This document shows positions 33,481 to 44,517 of a DNA stretch of 64,000 bases, piece after piece. Source of the stretch: Linum tenue (Eukaryota; Streptophyta; Magnoliopsida; Malpighiales; Linaceae). Under the pieces are notes generated by a model, which did no database searches, was not told where the DNA came from, and saw only the letters and a list, made by a program, of their open reading frames with translations. Made by a program: the position numbers and the translations under genes. The stretch lies in contig CAMGYJ010000008.1 of assembly GCA_946122785.1 (NCBI GenBank), forward strand, positions 20,919,475-20,983,474. The letters are read 5' to 3'. Numbering within the stretch: position 1 is the stretch's first letter; each line of letters starts with the position of its first letter.

Positions 33481-33866
33481 GAGTTTCTGAAATTGCTACT
33501 CACGAGGCGTTTGGCAGCGAGGTAGCGGAATCGGAGGTCAGAAAGGACGATCTTGGAGGCGTTGAGAAGATGGAAGGCGCGTCGGAAATGGCGGCCAAGG
33601 AAGAGGGCTTGGGCTTGCATATAAATGTCAGCAGGATCATTAGTGAAAGCAGCGACCTTGTCAGCAAAGAAAATGGCGGAAGAGTACAAGTGCTTGCTGA
33701 GGCAGTGGCGCACCAATCCCCGAAGCTTCCCAAGTTGCTGTTCCCTCATCTCGACGACGACGATGGAGGCCTGAGCAGAAGGGTGAAGCAAGTTTCTGGC
33801 TTTTGGGTGATAAAGGGGTTTTCTTCTTCTTCCCCAAATCCGATGCTGGGGGATTGGAAAAAGAAA

Positions 33867-35623
33867 GGGTTAATACTTTAATTTGGCCCGATTTACACAC
33901 AAAGTTTCTACTATGGCCCGTGGTTTCCGAAATTGCTATCCTGGCTTGAACTATGTACCATACTTCCTAACTTTGTTTGGAGCCGGCTTTGACCGTCAAA
34001 TTTGACGGTCAACGGAGTTGACTGTTAGTCAATGACCAGCTCACTTGCCACATCAGCGAGAATAAAATAAAAAAATATTTTTTTGAATTTCTATATTTAT
34101 TTTATTTTATAATAATACTAATGAACAAAAAATAAAAACCCCACTTTATCCCCTCTCTTTTTGAATTTCTGTATTCACTTTAAACCCCAATTTAACCCAT
34201 TTGGTTTCTGTATTCATTTTGTTTGAATCCCGCCAAATAAATCGATTATTTCCCAAACCCTTCTTCTCATAAACCCTAATGACTCAGCCTTTTCCTTCTC
34301 AGCAGCCGCCACTCCCCGATTGCAAATGAAGCAACTTCTCCACTACCACACTTCTCCCCTCCGCCTCCACACGTCGGAGCTACTCAAAATCCGGATGGGA
34401 ATCCACTTCCCGACTCTCGTCCCCGGCCAGAACCTCTTCCTCACCAAAATCGATGCGAAAGGCCGAGCGGCGGAGATCAATCGTGTCAAGATTTCCCACC
34501 CCGACGTCGTCCTCGATGAGCCCCTGCTGATTCATGGCGAGGAAGAATCCGGTGCGGGGGAGAGAGGTGGAAGTGTTGGAGAGGCGGGGAGGGTTGTCTG
34601 CGGCGGAGAAGGGGAAGGAGGATGGATTTGGGGTATTTTATTTTATTTTTATTATTATCATTAAAAAAATAATACATAAACAAACAATAATTTTTTATTT
34701 CGTGCTCGCTGACGTGGCAAATGAGCTGGCCATTGACTAATGGTCAATGGAGTTGACTGTCTAATTTGATGGTCAAATCCGGCTCCGGGCCAAGTTAGGA
34801 AATATGCTACATAGTTGATGCCAATATATCAAGGGGATTGCTAATTGTCGCCCTAGTATTATTTTAATCGCACTGATTTAAAAATTGGAATTACCTTTTT
34901 ACCGTTCAAATTTTTATTGTTGTCCGATATTATATTTTAACAAAGCAATTCATTCAACAATAAAAAAAAATTAACAGTTGCCATTATTGGCCACCACCAA
35001 GATAGAGCGATCCCAAAGCTGTTACTCTGCGAACTGGATGGGATATGTAGTCGAAGCAAGCGTGGCCTCAGCTACTTCAGATCGGCAAATTAAAGGGAGC
35101 AAGTGAATAAATTCTCCCCCACATGAGCGTCTATTATGAATGCGAAAGAGCTGCCGGCAACGAGGCAAACCAGGGGATAGGCCGCACTAAGCTGCTTACT
35201 GAAAGCTGCCGGCGACGAGGCGAACCACACTTGACCTCGATGGTTATGGCCTCGAAGCCCGCTGGTGGAATGGTAATTGCAATGATGAAACTTATTAAAA
35301 CTGTCCCATTAAAATGGACAATCCCAAATCCAACATGTGCTTGCCCATGTTGAAGTGGGGGCGGTTAGCGACGGAGGTGGTTTGGAGGCGACGCTGGTTT
35401 CGTTGGAAGAAGGAGGATTAGGGATTTTCATTTTACAGGCGTTCTTTTTTTTTGTTAATTTTTATTTTCTCCGTTAAGGCTAGTTTTGTAATTCTGCGTT
35501 TTAAATTAGGGCGATAAAAGTAAAGTTAGGGCGACGTTTAGCCATTCAGTATATCAATTATGAAAACCACGGGCCAAAGTAGAAAGTATGTGTATAGTTC
35601 GGGCCAAACTAAGGTATTAACCC
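33867..35623. mobile_element. Nonautonomous MULE (Pack-MULE-like) with perfect 9-bp target duplication
   Basis: AAAAAGAAA is repeated exactly at 33858-33866 and 35624-35632. Ends are GGGTTAATAC and the inverse GTATTAACCC, and terminal repeats of about 200 bp are complementary (e.g. ttgacggtcaacggagttga on the left). The right terminal repeat is split by a second element (34833-35548). The GC-rich interior (34270-34630) has codon-like sequence in several frames (e.g. ELLKIRMGIHFPTLVPGQNL) and is probably captured host DNA; I cannot name its source. It lies between the divergent APC6 remnant and the AIMP1-like gene. Confidence 0.88.
34833..35548. mobile_element. Second nonautonomous MULE nested in the right terminal repeat
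   Basis: It is flanked by atatatcaa (34824-34832) and gtatatcaa (35549-35557), 8 of 9 bases identical. Ends share gattGCTAAttGTCGCCCTA with the inverse of taGGGCGACgttTAGCcattc. The interior contains a direct repeat gagctgccggcaacgaggc / aagctgccggcgacgaggc and no recognised gene. Removing it restores the outer element's terminal repeat. Confidence 0.75.
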
Positions 35624-35891
35624 AAAAAGAAATAAGAAAGACAAATGAGCGGGAAATGATAAGTTGGGCTTTCAATGGCCCACCCGATATTTCGCGGACT
35701 TCTTTCCAATGCGCAGCCCACTCACAAAATTCTAAACCAAACAGTGGGAAGGGAAAACGGGAACAGAACCGCAGAAGTCTCCAAAACCCTCTCTTCTCTG
35801 TGGTGGCAGCGGGTAATCTGCGTTCATCTTCCTCCGATCCCCGACTGAGAAATTGGAAGAGAGACTTACAGCACAAGATATTCGTTTGAAA

Positions 35892-38800
35892 ATGGCTGCT
35901 AATGGAGCTGTTGATGTGGAAACGAAGCGGAAAATAGCATCAGCTTTATGCAAGTACTTTTCTGTATCGCCGGTAAGCTCCTCTTGACTTTGGCTGCTTA
36001 CTCTTTTCAGTAACTCCTTGAGCAATTTTTTTATTCTGCGATGGAAGCTTTGCTGGTGTTTCTGGCTAAGCTGAGAACTTGTTGAAAATGGGCAGCAGTC
36101 AGAGTCATTGGGTGATGTGGGGAACTCAGATGTTAAGAGCTTGTACTCCAACATCCTGAAGTCATCAGGAAAATTCACTCCATTGAATGGACAAGATGAG
36201 GTAAGCTCTTGGCTCGCTATCGAGGCTTAACTAGTATGCAGTAGGCTTTGATTGCTGTTGCTGTCCCTAGAGCTTTGTTTCTATTGTTCTAAGAAAAGGT
36301 GAATGCTTGGTGTTTAGGTGATGAAATGGATAGGGTTTGCAGAGAGTTTTCCTCAAGACTCTAAGGCGTGTTGTCAAGCTCTCAGCGGACTAAACGATGA
36401 TTTGCTTGTAAAGGCTGTACTTTTGGGGAATGGGCTCAGGCCATCGGAAGCTGATGTTATTGTATTCTCGGCCATACATTCTTTTGTGGTGTGTTTTTCT
36501 GCCCCTCGATGCTGTAAATACTGGCACATCTCTGCCTTAGCCCCTCATAGGATAATTTTATGCTTTCTTAATGCCATGAATGTTTCTGTTGTGTTTAGAT
36601 GGGCCTACCGCAGTCCGAAACGGAGAAGTTTGTGCATGTATTCAGATGGATGGATTACATACAGGTGAATTGTTTCGTCCCATTGAATTGAAAACTTATT
36701 GGCATATTACCAGCACAAGAGACATTTGTTTATCCTGCATTCTTGTTTCCTGCCACCATTTGAAACCTATCTGATTAAACCAGGTTGCTGATGTATCTTG
36801 GGAGGGTACAGCTGCAGTTTTTTTTAGTTCATTGATAAATTTTTTGCAGAGCTGCTTCATGTTTCACGGAATCTCAAATAATTTTCTCATATGCTCTTAA
36901 ATTTGCAGTCAATGTTCCGTTCATGATGCACAGGAGGTCTGATTTGTTTTTCTATTTAAAACTTCGTAACATAGAAGTACTTGTCTAGAATCAGTGTGAA
37001 CTGTGAACCTCTTCTATATAGGTCTTAAGCATGAAAAATAGCCGTTTCTCGGTGAAAATCGTACATTCTTGTAATTTGCATTCTCTACTGACTGTATTAC
37101 GTGGGTCATGTTGCATTTAAAGTCTTACTCCTGCGGGCCCTTTTGAACTTGTGTTTCTGGTTCCTGAATTGACTTGGTTTCTTTCACTGTTCTTCCAGCA
37201 CAGGGTAGATTTTGGGGAACTGTTTGAGAAAATACCATTGGCGAAGGATGCATTTGTCCCGCAGGTGACGTCAACATGTCTATTACCATTGAGTTTTTCC
37301 TAGCAATATAGATTTATTCAGCCGTTGATAAATAACTAGATGTAGTTTCCCAGATGTTAATTTTTTACATACATTAGTTAAGGACCTAATGAAACTCCGA
37401 ATCTTGATGTTTTGAAAACGAGGCTTCTGATTTGTGCTTGAACTAGCATCTCATTGCTAAGTAGATGAAATCATTTGTCTATTGTGACTCTGGATTCTGC
37501 TTGCTTACCTGTTCTCCTTTGGCTCGTTTATTTGATTTGTGGCTCAATTAAGGTTTCTGAGTTGCTTATGTTTGGTGCTTAATTGCAGGTGCGAGACACC
37601 CCCAGTGTAGGAAAATTAGAAGCGGATCCAAATGCTAAGAAGACTGGACAAAACACAAAGAAAGCAGAGAAGGTGGAAGCTGACCTAAGTGCGAGCAAAA
37701 TTGAACCTGAGGTATCCTTTCTTTTATTGATTCGAGCAAAAAATCCATATTTGCATCTTCTGTAGGATTAGAGAGTGAAAGCAGCAAAGGTATGTGTAGT
37801 ATACACAAAAATTGACCTATGCATCCATGCTTATATCGGTTCTCTTACTAGGAAAACAGGATTTCAGGATCTGTGACAAGGGAACAGTAGATTGTACTCA
37901 CCCAACTTTTGGGATAATCTTGTGCATGCCTAATTTAAAGACTCGCAAGATAATCTAAAATTCGTTTGTATTTGTGTACTGCTAACATGGAGCTGCTCGG
38001 GATGAATAATCAACTTCTCAGATCATTACCAGACAATCTGGTACAGAACACAAACACGAGAGAGACAGCTGGTGCTAAGACTGGAACTAGTTGGTTATGC
38101 TATATTTGTATAAGCTACACTCCAATCACAAGGAGTCTGGCTCGCTTGTTTCTTTATGCCTGGCCTGCCCTTAGAAATCATAGAAGTTTAGTGTTGCTGG
38201 GTTGGATGAAGAATATAGTACAATATTTTGATATTTAGGAAGGGCAGGAGTGTTTCTTTTATCTGTGGGTTGGATGAAGAATATAGTACAATATTTTGAT
38301 ATTTAGGAAGGGCAGGAGTGTTTCTTTTATCTGTTTGCTTCTTGCCTCTCTTGAGTTGTGATGCTATTAAAACATTGCAAGCATAAGAGCGACCTTTGTG
38401 AAGTAAAGTCTGAACCATAGGTATCCGGGGAAAAAACTTCAGAAATGCCTGCTAAATTGTGAAGCAAATTCTATCAAGCTAGTTCCTTTTGTACTTGTTA
38501 ATATTTTATGATGGTTAATTGTGCACAAATGTGCACTTGGGTAATTATTGGTATTTGGTACACTTTCGTATCTTCACGGCATCCTTTTGGTCTTCCATCA
38601 GAACTCAAAGAAAAAAGTTCAAGCAAAGAAGGAATCTAATGAGGAGAAGAAGAAACCCACGGAGGACAAGAAGAAACCAGCCACTACAGAAGTTGTAGAG
38701 AAAGATAAAGAATTGAGTGTTAGTTTGCTTAATATACAGGTTGGCCTTATCCGCAAAGCATGGAAGCATCCATCAGCTGATAGGTATAATGACTACTGTT

Positions 38801-40473
38801 TTTCGAGTAGCATGTGACAAGTTTCTAACTTTCAACTATTTTTAAGAATGGATTATGATCTGGTGGTGCAGAAATGTATCTATTGTGACATTTTTCGTTC
38901 TTGTGCATAATTCAGTTTGTTGGTTGAGGAAATTGATGTTGGGGAAGCCAAAGTGAGGCAGGTGGTTAGTGGTTTGGCAAAGTATTATAGTCCAGAACAG
39001 TTGACGGTAAGATCCTCCATTTATGTGACGAACAGTTTATGGCTATTTTCTCTTTGTTCATGTTTTCTGATGGTTGCTTTGGTCTGTCCTTTCCTTTCTT
39101 GCTTTTTGGTGGCTAAAGAATCGGCGTGTTGTGCTGATTGCAAATGTAAAGCCGGGAAAGCTCCGTGATGTGATGTCAGAAGGACTGGTAAACTCTAATT
39201 GTCCTTTTTAGTCATGCGATCATCTTTACTACCTTTTGTATGCTTTCCAAGTTCATTCAGCGTTTCAAATCCATTTAATAAGCTTCAGGGGCATGATTGT
39301 GTGTTTCGGAGCCTTTTGCACGTGTTCTTCCTTTTTGAGTCGATGTTTTTGCTGTTTTTGGTTCCTCTTAGAACTCTAGATACTCCATTGTTTCTTTTGT
39401 TAGCATGGTCAAACTATCAAATCATTACTGTTTTTGTGGTAAAAAAAAAGTAAATATCTGGTTGTTTCCTATAAATAGGGTATACAATTTTCCACCTTTC
39501 CCATACGTCTTCTACCAACCAAAAAAAAGTGCCAATCGTGCTTTCTGCTCGGCTGATGCTCCAAATCCAAATCCTAGAACTTAGAAGGTCTTCTTTGGCA
39601 CAATATCTTATTCTTATAATTTTTCTGTTACATGCCGTCCTGCTTTGCCTGTATTCAACATCACTTTCATTCATATTCTTCTCCGTATTGGCTGCATAGT
39701 CAAAGACTACAATCTTTACTGCAAGTAGGATTGTTCATTGCCATCTTCAATTATCAAAGACTGAAGCAATGAAATTGACAGTGAACACATTTCTTTGAAC
39801 CCAAACTTTTCAGGTTTTATGTGCTTCAAGTGAAGACCACACTGCTGTGGAACCTCTACTGCCTCCTGAAGGTGCCAAAATTGGAGAACGTGTATCATTC
39901 TCAGGGTGAGCATCTTGATGCCATAGTCATGCCCCTACTACTCATTTACCCTACTTGAATTGTACAAATGACTATGCTTGAAAAGTGGACCAAGTTCGGA
40001 TAGTCATGCATGAAGTTTGGGAATCTGGATGCTACCTCCAATTTATTTCCAAACGAACATTATTGTATTCCCTTGTTGATAAGCCTCCGTTTGTGATTTC
40101 ATTTTAGGATCGAAGGTAAGCCAGAAGATGTGCTCAACCCGAAAAAGAAGCAGTTGGAGAAAATAACACCAGTAAGTGCAATGATATGATGGTCTTCTTG
40201 TGATGGGTCTTATATTCTTCTGAATGATGTCACTGTAAGATGCTAGCTCTTCGTGCTTTAGGGATAGATATCTCGTAACAGAGTGAACGAGTCTTAAACT
40301 TTTATAAAAAGCCTCGTGTAAGACGCAATATCTCTGATATGATGATGTGTGACTTTGATGGAATGCAGAATCTTTTCACTGATGACAAGGGTGTGGCCAC
40401 GTTCAAGGGCATACCTTTCATGACTTCTGGTGGGCCTTGCACATCATCCATCTCAAAGGGAACCATCAAATGA
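35892..40473 (+). CDS. AIMP1/EMAP-II-like tRNA-binding protein (12 exons, 404 aa)
   Basis: Exons: 35892-35972, 36096-36200, 36318-36488, 36599-36664, 37199-37264, 37589-37711, 38602-38783, 38916-39006, 39119-39187, 39814-39905, 40108-40171, 40369-40473 (1215 nt, all GT-AG). The N-terminal part (about 1-165) is a GST-C-like helical domain (MKWIGFAESFP, VFRWMDYIQHRVDF). A Lys/Glu-rich linker follows (KKVQAKKESNEEKKKP). From about residue 240 comes the OB-fold tRNA-binding domain shared by EMAP-II, Arc1p and plant MetRS C-termini: IQVGLIRKAWKHPSADSLLV, EEIDVGEAKVRQVVSGLAKY, NRRVVLIANVKPGKLRDVMS, MSEGLVLCAS. It probably delivers tRNA to aminoacyl-tRNA synthetases in the cytosol. Exon 2 has a tandem acceptor (GGCAGCAG), so one Gln may be optional. 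Confidence 0.93.
38207..38335 (+). repeat. Tandem duplication of about 65 bp in an intron
   Basis: Two consecutive copies of ggttggatgaagaatatagt...aggagtgtttcttttatctg lie in intron 6 of the tRNA-binding protein gene. They look virtually identical, which suggests a recent duplication. Confidence 0.9.
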
Positions 40474-40499
40474 TCGAACTGAATCACAGATGGATGAAT

Positions 40500-41175
40500 G
40501 AGTGGTAATATACAATGATCCTTGCTGCTTAAAGATGGCTTGCCGATGTATGGACTATGAACCGTAAATGTAATGTATTTGAGGTGACAATGCTGTGGTT
40601 TAGACAGTGCTTGTGTTTAAGAAGTTAAAAGGAGTTTTTTTTGGCCGAGTATGAATGGTTGAATGTTGTGTGCCAACGAAATGGGTGAAGTTAAATGATT
40701 ATGGTGGTGGATGGAAATGGGAGCCACATAACATAACATATGCCATCAGGGATTGCTGGTAGACTGGGTTGACAAGCATCTGCTAGTTTGGAAGCACTTT
40801 CCTTGTTAACTTTTAACATTGTCTTCGAAAGTAAGTTGGATAAAGGTTATATTATTCTCTGTTTTAAGTTAGTTCATGATGGAGCTGAGGCACAATGTTC
40901 CATATGAGATTTTTCAACTGAGGATCATAAGCAGCAGCAGCAGCAGCAGTTACTGAAGATCATAGAAAGTTTTTATGTGCTGTGACAAGTGACCGCTTCA
41001 AAAATTGTTGGGCCACCGTAAAATATGCTGAGAATTGGTTCATGATCGTTCAAAAACTTCTAATCTGACAATTTTCTCCTCTCATTCATGAAGATGGGCG
41101 CCAAATCAGCAACATACTAAGATGATAGATGCACACACACGCCGTCAACTGGTCATGGTCTCATGGACTTCTACC
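40500..41175. other. Intergenic, 3' UTRs of convergent genes
   Basis: The tRNA-binding protein (plus) and the F-box gene (minus) converge here. A short (CAG)5-type run occurs at about 40933-40949. No gene is recognised. Confidence 0.4.
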
Positions 41176-42842
41176 CTATACTCTTATGGACATAGAGCGT
41201 GCTGGAGCCTCTTGATCAGGGCTCGTCGTCGTCCCAATCGTGTATACAACCTCGACTCGCGTCGACGCACGCCAGTAATCTCCCACCTCCATCAAGTATT
41301 TGGCAACACTCCTTGCTTCCAACTCAGGCAGAGCCGTAATGTGGACTCTTCGAAGCTGCCTGGCATTGGCCAGCACAAACCTCACCAGCTCCATTTCCGC
41401 CTGCAATTCCCCTAGGCTGTTCTGAATCTTGAACACCTCAAGACACTGCAGGCAACTACTACTCCCACCACCAGGCTGCTGCATCAGCTCTCCGGCTTCC
41501 AACATCTCCAGCAGGCTGTCAACCTCGGCTCCCATCGAACGCCCGTTTCCAGTATCCAGCTACACGGATCATATCAATTTTTGTCAGCCGATTCGAGCTA
41601 GGAAGAAGGCATGTGTACAGATACCTACTCAAATTAAAGCGCAATCAGACACGAAACACGCGAACGAACGAACCCCTATGGCGAGACAACGCAAGTTGGG
41701 AGAATTCAAGATCAGACAGACAAGAACCCTAGCTTCCTTCAAACTAGACAGGCATAGATGAGGTATTTCCAGCTCTGTTAAGTCGCGAAGCGGAGTAGGA
41801 AGCCTTGTAGGGATATGAACACCGTCAGCAAGCAACTACAACACACAAAACAAGCAAACAGAAAGACAGAACGAAATCATGAAGCGAGTTACCCAAGGAG
41901 CGAAGCTGAAATCGGATATCTTTGAACTATCACTTAATTACCAGCAGAAATTCAAGGCCGAGGGTCAATTGGCGGAGAGCAGGGAGGGAAGCGAAAACAG
42001 CAGCGGCATCTGCTTCAGCTTCCGCGTAACCGTACCCATCGTAGTGATACAAACCATTTTCCAGGATCGATACCAAGTGGAGCAGCGGGGTGAATTCGAA
42101 CGAAATCGTGTAAAAAGTGGAGTGGAAATACAGAGCTTGGAGCCGCGGAGCTACAATCTGAGGGTGGTAAATTCCGTCACAGTTCAGCAGCTTCAATTCT
42201 TCAAGCAGGGGACACTTTCGGGGGATGAATTCGCCGAAGAAATCGGCGGACAGAACTACTTGTTTCAGTTCAAGACTTGTGAGCTTCCCGAATCCGGCGA
42301 CAGGCAGCGACGTCCTCACAGCTTCGTGAGCCAGATTCCTGTCCAGAAACTTGAACGGATTGACCTGTAAAGTGGTTAAGTACCATACATATACCTCTTC
42401 CAACAACTCGAGTTATTGAAATCAGTTAGGTTCATGACATGACCTGATCGTCGCCGAAGCGAAGGCTGAATTCCTGGACGCAGCTGCTGCTTTTTTCGGA
42501 GAGGCGAAGCAGAATTTGATCGATCTCCGGGCTGGGTCTCAGCCCGGGGACGGCGAGGACGAATTTGGTAATTGGTCCTTTGTGGAGGGCGAGAGCTCTA
42601 TTGATCTCCATGGTTACCTTGTTTATATACTCCAATGAAGATGATGAAGTACTACTACTACTACCCTCGTTGTTGTGAGGGATTACTGCGGCGAAATCGC
42701 GATCCAGCACGAGATGAGGAATGGTTCTCCAACGATGCCGCCATTTTTGGGAGAGCAAGCTTGTTTTGGCTGCTTCTTTGATGGGTAGCAGGGTCAGGAT
42801 GTGGTCTGTAACGTCGGGAGGAAGGTTGCTGAGTATGTCCAT
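41176..42842 (-). CDS. F-box/FBD/LRR-repeat protein (4 exons, 455 aa)
   Basis: Exons on the minus strand: 42842-42444, 42364-41942, 41835-41674, 41559-41176 (1368 nt). The N-terminal F-box reads MDILSNLPPDVTDHILTLLP then KTSLLSQKWRHRWRTIPHLV (residues 1-45). Leucine-rich repeat blocks follow (FGKLTSLELKQVVLSADFFG, CPLLEELKLLNCDGI, LPALRQLTLGLEFLL). The end is FBD-like (LEVFKIQNSLGELQAEMELV, RFVLANARQLRRVHITALPE). This order matches the large plant F-box/FBD/LRR family (At1g13570-like). Such proteins recruit substrates to SCF ubiquitin ligases; the target is unknown. An in-frame ATG at 42917 would add 25 residues, but the F-box starts at the second Met. Donor sites after exons 1 and 3 are weak (GTCATG, GTTCGT). 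Confidence 0.87.
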
Positions 42843-42919
42843 GGTGTTTGGTTCCTCAGGTGGAAACTGGGAAGCACTTGGAAGAGTGGTATTATAACTG
42901 CAGAACGGAGACGTCAACC

Positions 42920-44517
42920 AGCCGCGTCAATACCAGCAACCTTCCAGCAGCTTTCCGGTGGACATTTTTGACGATTCTTACAAATGTTGTTTTCACTATT
43001 TCTGACCTAAGAAACATGTATGGCCTAATAACGGGAGAAGTCGCTTTATTTTATAAATAAGAAGTCTTTTTTGTTTTTTACATAGATATGGGTAAATCGT
43101 AAGTGTGGTTACTGAGATTATTAAAAAAATTTCATATTTGTCACTAAACTTATTTTATTCCATTATTAATCACTCAAATTAGTTACACAGTATTTTTTTG
43201 GTCATTTTTTGTTACGTCCGCCAGACTCCATTAAAAGAGTATGTTAAGTGATGATCTCGCTAATGAAAACGCCCAATCAACCTAATTTAACCCTAAAAAG
43301 GGAAGACCCGAACGACCACATCATTCTGACCTGCAGCCTGCCAAACCCAACCCGAGAACCAACCCTAAACCTTGACCCGACACGTGAACCGGGTCCCACA
43401 CCACCCCTCATCCCGCCGGGGTAAATTGAAACGAGAAGGAATCACCCACTTATTGTTTCATAATCAATAGTAAGATTACATTAATAAAGTGTAGAACGAG
43501 TGGTGAGAATTTTAATGTGCTAAAAAATGTCCCTTCTCCTGATCGTGAACATCACATTACTATGTTGTCAATCCCCAACCTCATCCACCTGATCGAGAAC
43601 ATCACATTAATGACAGACCAAGATTTTAATAAATTAACCACATTTGAACTCGACTCAACTCGAATTTGACTCATTGATAAACAAGACAAATCTCAATCCG
43701 ATTTGGCTCATTAGATGCCCTAATCAAAACGCCACCTAAGCAAAATCCTCCACCTCATCTATACTATCCCACGTACAAAACCGAATAAATAGACCCGACC
43801 AACCTATCTGCCTTTGCACTCTCCATTACTTACTTCAATGAATCTAACCAACTCCCTCTCTATATCTTTCCATTACTCTTTTCCATTTTCTTTCTCAAGC
43901 TCTCTTCTCTCTCACTCGCTCTCCCCGAGGACAAACTCCACGACAAGACCACCACAAAACAAATAAAAAACCCCCAACTCCGTCTCTCTTCCCGGCAACC
44001 GCCGAAGCTTCTTCTTCTCCTCCCCTCCGCCGCCTCCGGCCACTGCTTCACAATGAAACATTAGCACTTGCTGCTCCCTCTTATCCAAGTTCTTTCTCTC
44101 CCCCTCTTCAACTTCCACCTACTGCATTGTCAACCATTTTCACAACCCGCCGCAGAATCTCCTCTGTTTTCTTCAACTCTCTCTTTCTCTCTAGCTCATT
44201 TCAGCCATTGATGAACTCAGCTGCTTTATTCTTTTCTTCTTGTCCTCACCCTCCTCGCCTTTTGTCAACCTTCTGGTAGTCCACCTACATAGCCCTCGTT
44301 CACATGAGACTAGCCGTTTGATAAACAGATACGCAACAACAAAATACAGGGCCTCGTCATTTCCCCTTTCTATCGAGCAGAAGATTCTCCGTTTTTCACA
44401 TCCCCATTTCAGTTTCCACGGTTACCTAATACCTACCCAGTTGGAAAGTTCTTCTGGCGGGGTAATTGAAACAAAGACCCAATCTTTTTTCTCAAATGGT
44501 TTAATTTCTGCACCACA
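42920..44517. other. Intergenic and long promoter/5' UTR of the receptor kinase
   Basis: 42920-43780 is AT-rich without recognisable genes. 43800-44517 is strongly CT-rich on the plus strand (ctctcttctctctcactcgc), which suggests a long pyrimidine-rich leader. The minus-strand open frames at 43860-44118 mirror this composition and are not called. A plausible TATA region (ctatatctttcc) lies at about 43859. Confidence 0.4.

Larger units (their letters stand above)
29207..33749 (-). pseudogene. APC6: APC6/CDC16 (anaphase-promoting complex subunit 6), fragmentary, with P450 gene inside
   Basis: Four exons survive on the minus strand. 33749-33504 encodes MREQQLGKLRGLVRHCLSKH through YLAAKRL. 30252-30068 encodes DLLTCKAEYYHQSGEYQKCF. 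29985-29866 encodes LLEKDPFHYRSTLVHLTAAM and AMELRNSNELYVMSCNLVKD. 29289-29207 encodes ALWLKPDDQFCAEMLSSALE. They match widely separated parts of the TPR protein CDC16, a scaffold subunit of the cell-cycle ubiquitin ligase APC/C. The exons for most TPR repeats are missing, exon 29985-29866 has a TGA where homologues have Tyr, and a MITE breaks the last codons. A CYP76 gene lies between the first two remnants. A working copy must exist elsewhere if this identification is right. Confidence 0.82.

Noticed and set aside
29207..33749. APC6 as a functional gene with a P450 nested in a long intron
   Set aside because: Most TPR exons cannot be found, an exon has an in-frame TGA, and the last codons are disrupted by a MITE.
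42842..42917. Alternative upstream start of the F-box protein at 42917
   Set aside because: The extra residues precede the F-box and match no family feature; the ATG at 42842 places the F-box at the N-terminus as in relatives.
43860..44118. Minus-strand Glu/Arg/Gly-rich open frames upstream of the receptor kinase
   Set aside because: They mirror the CT-rich plus-strand leader, with no domain or homologous pattern.
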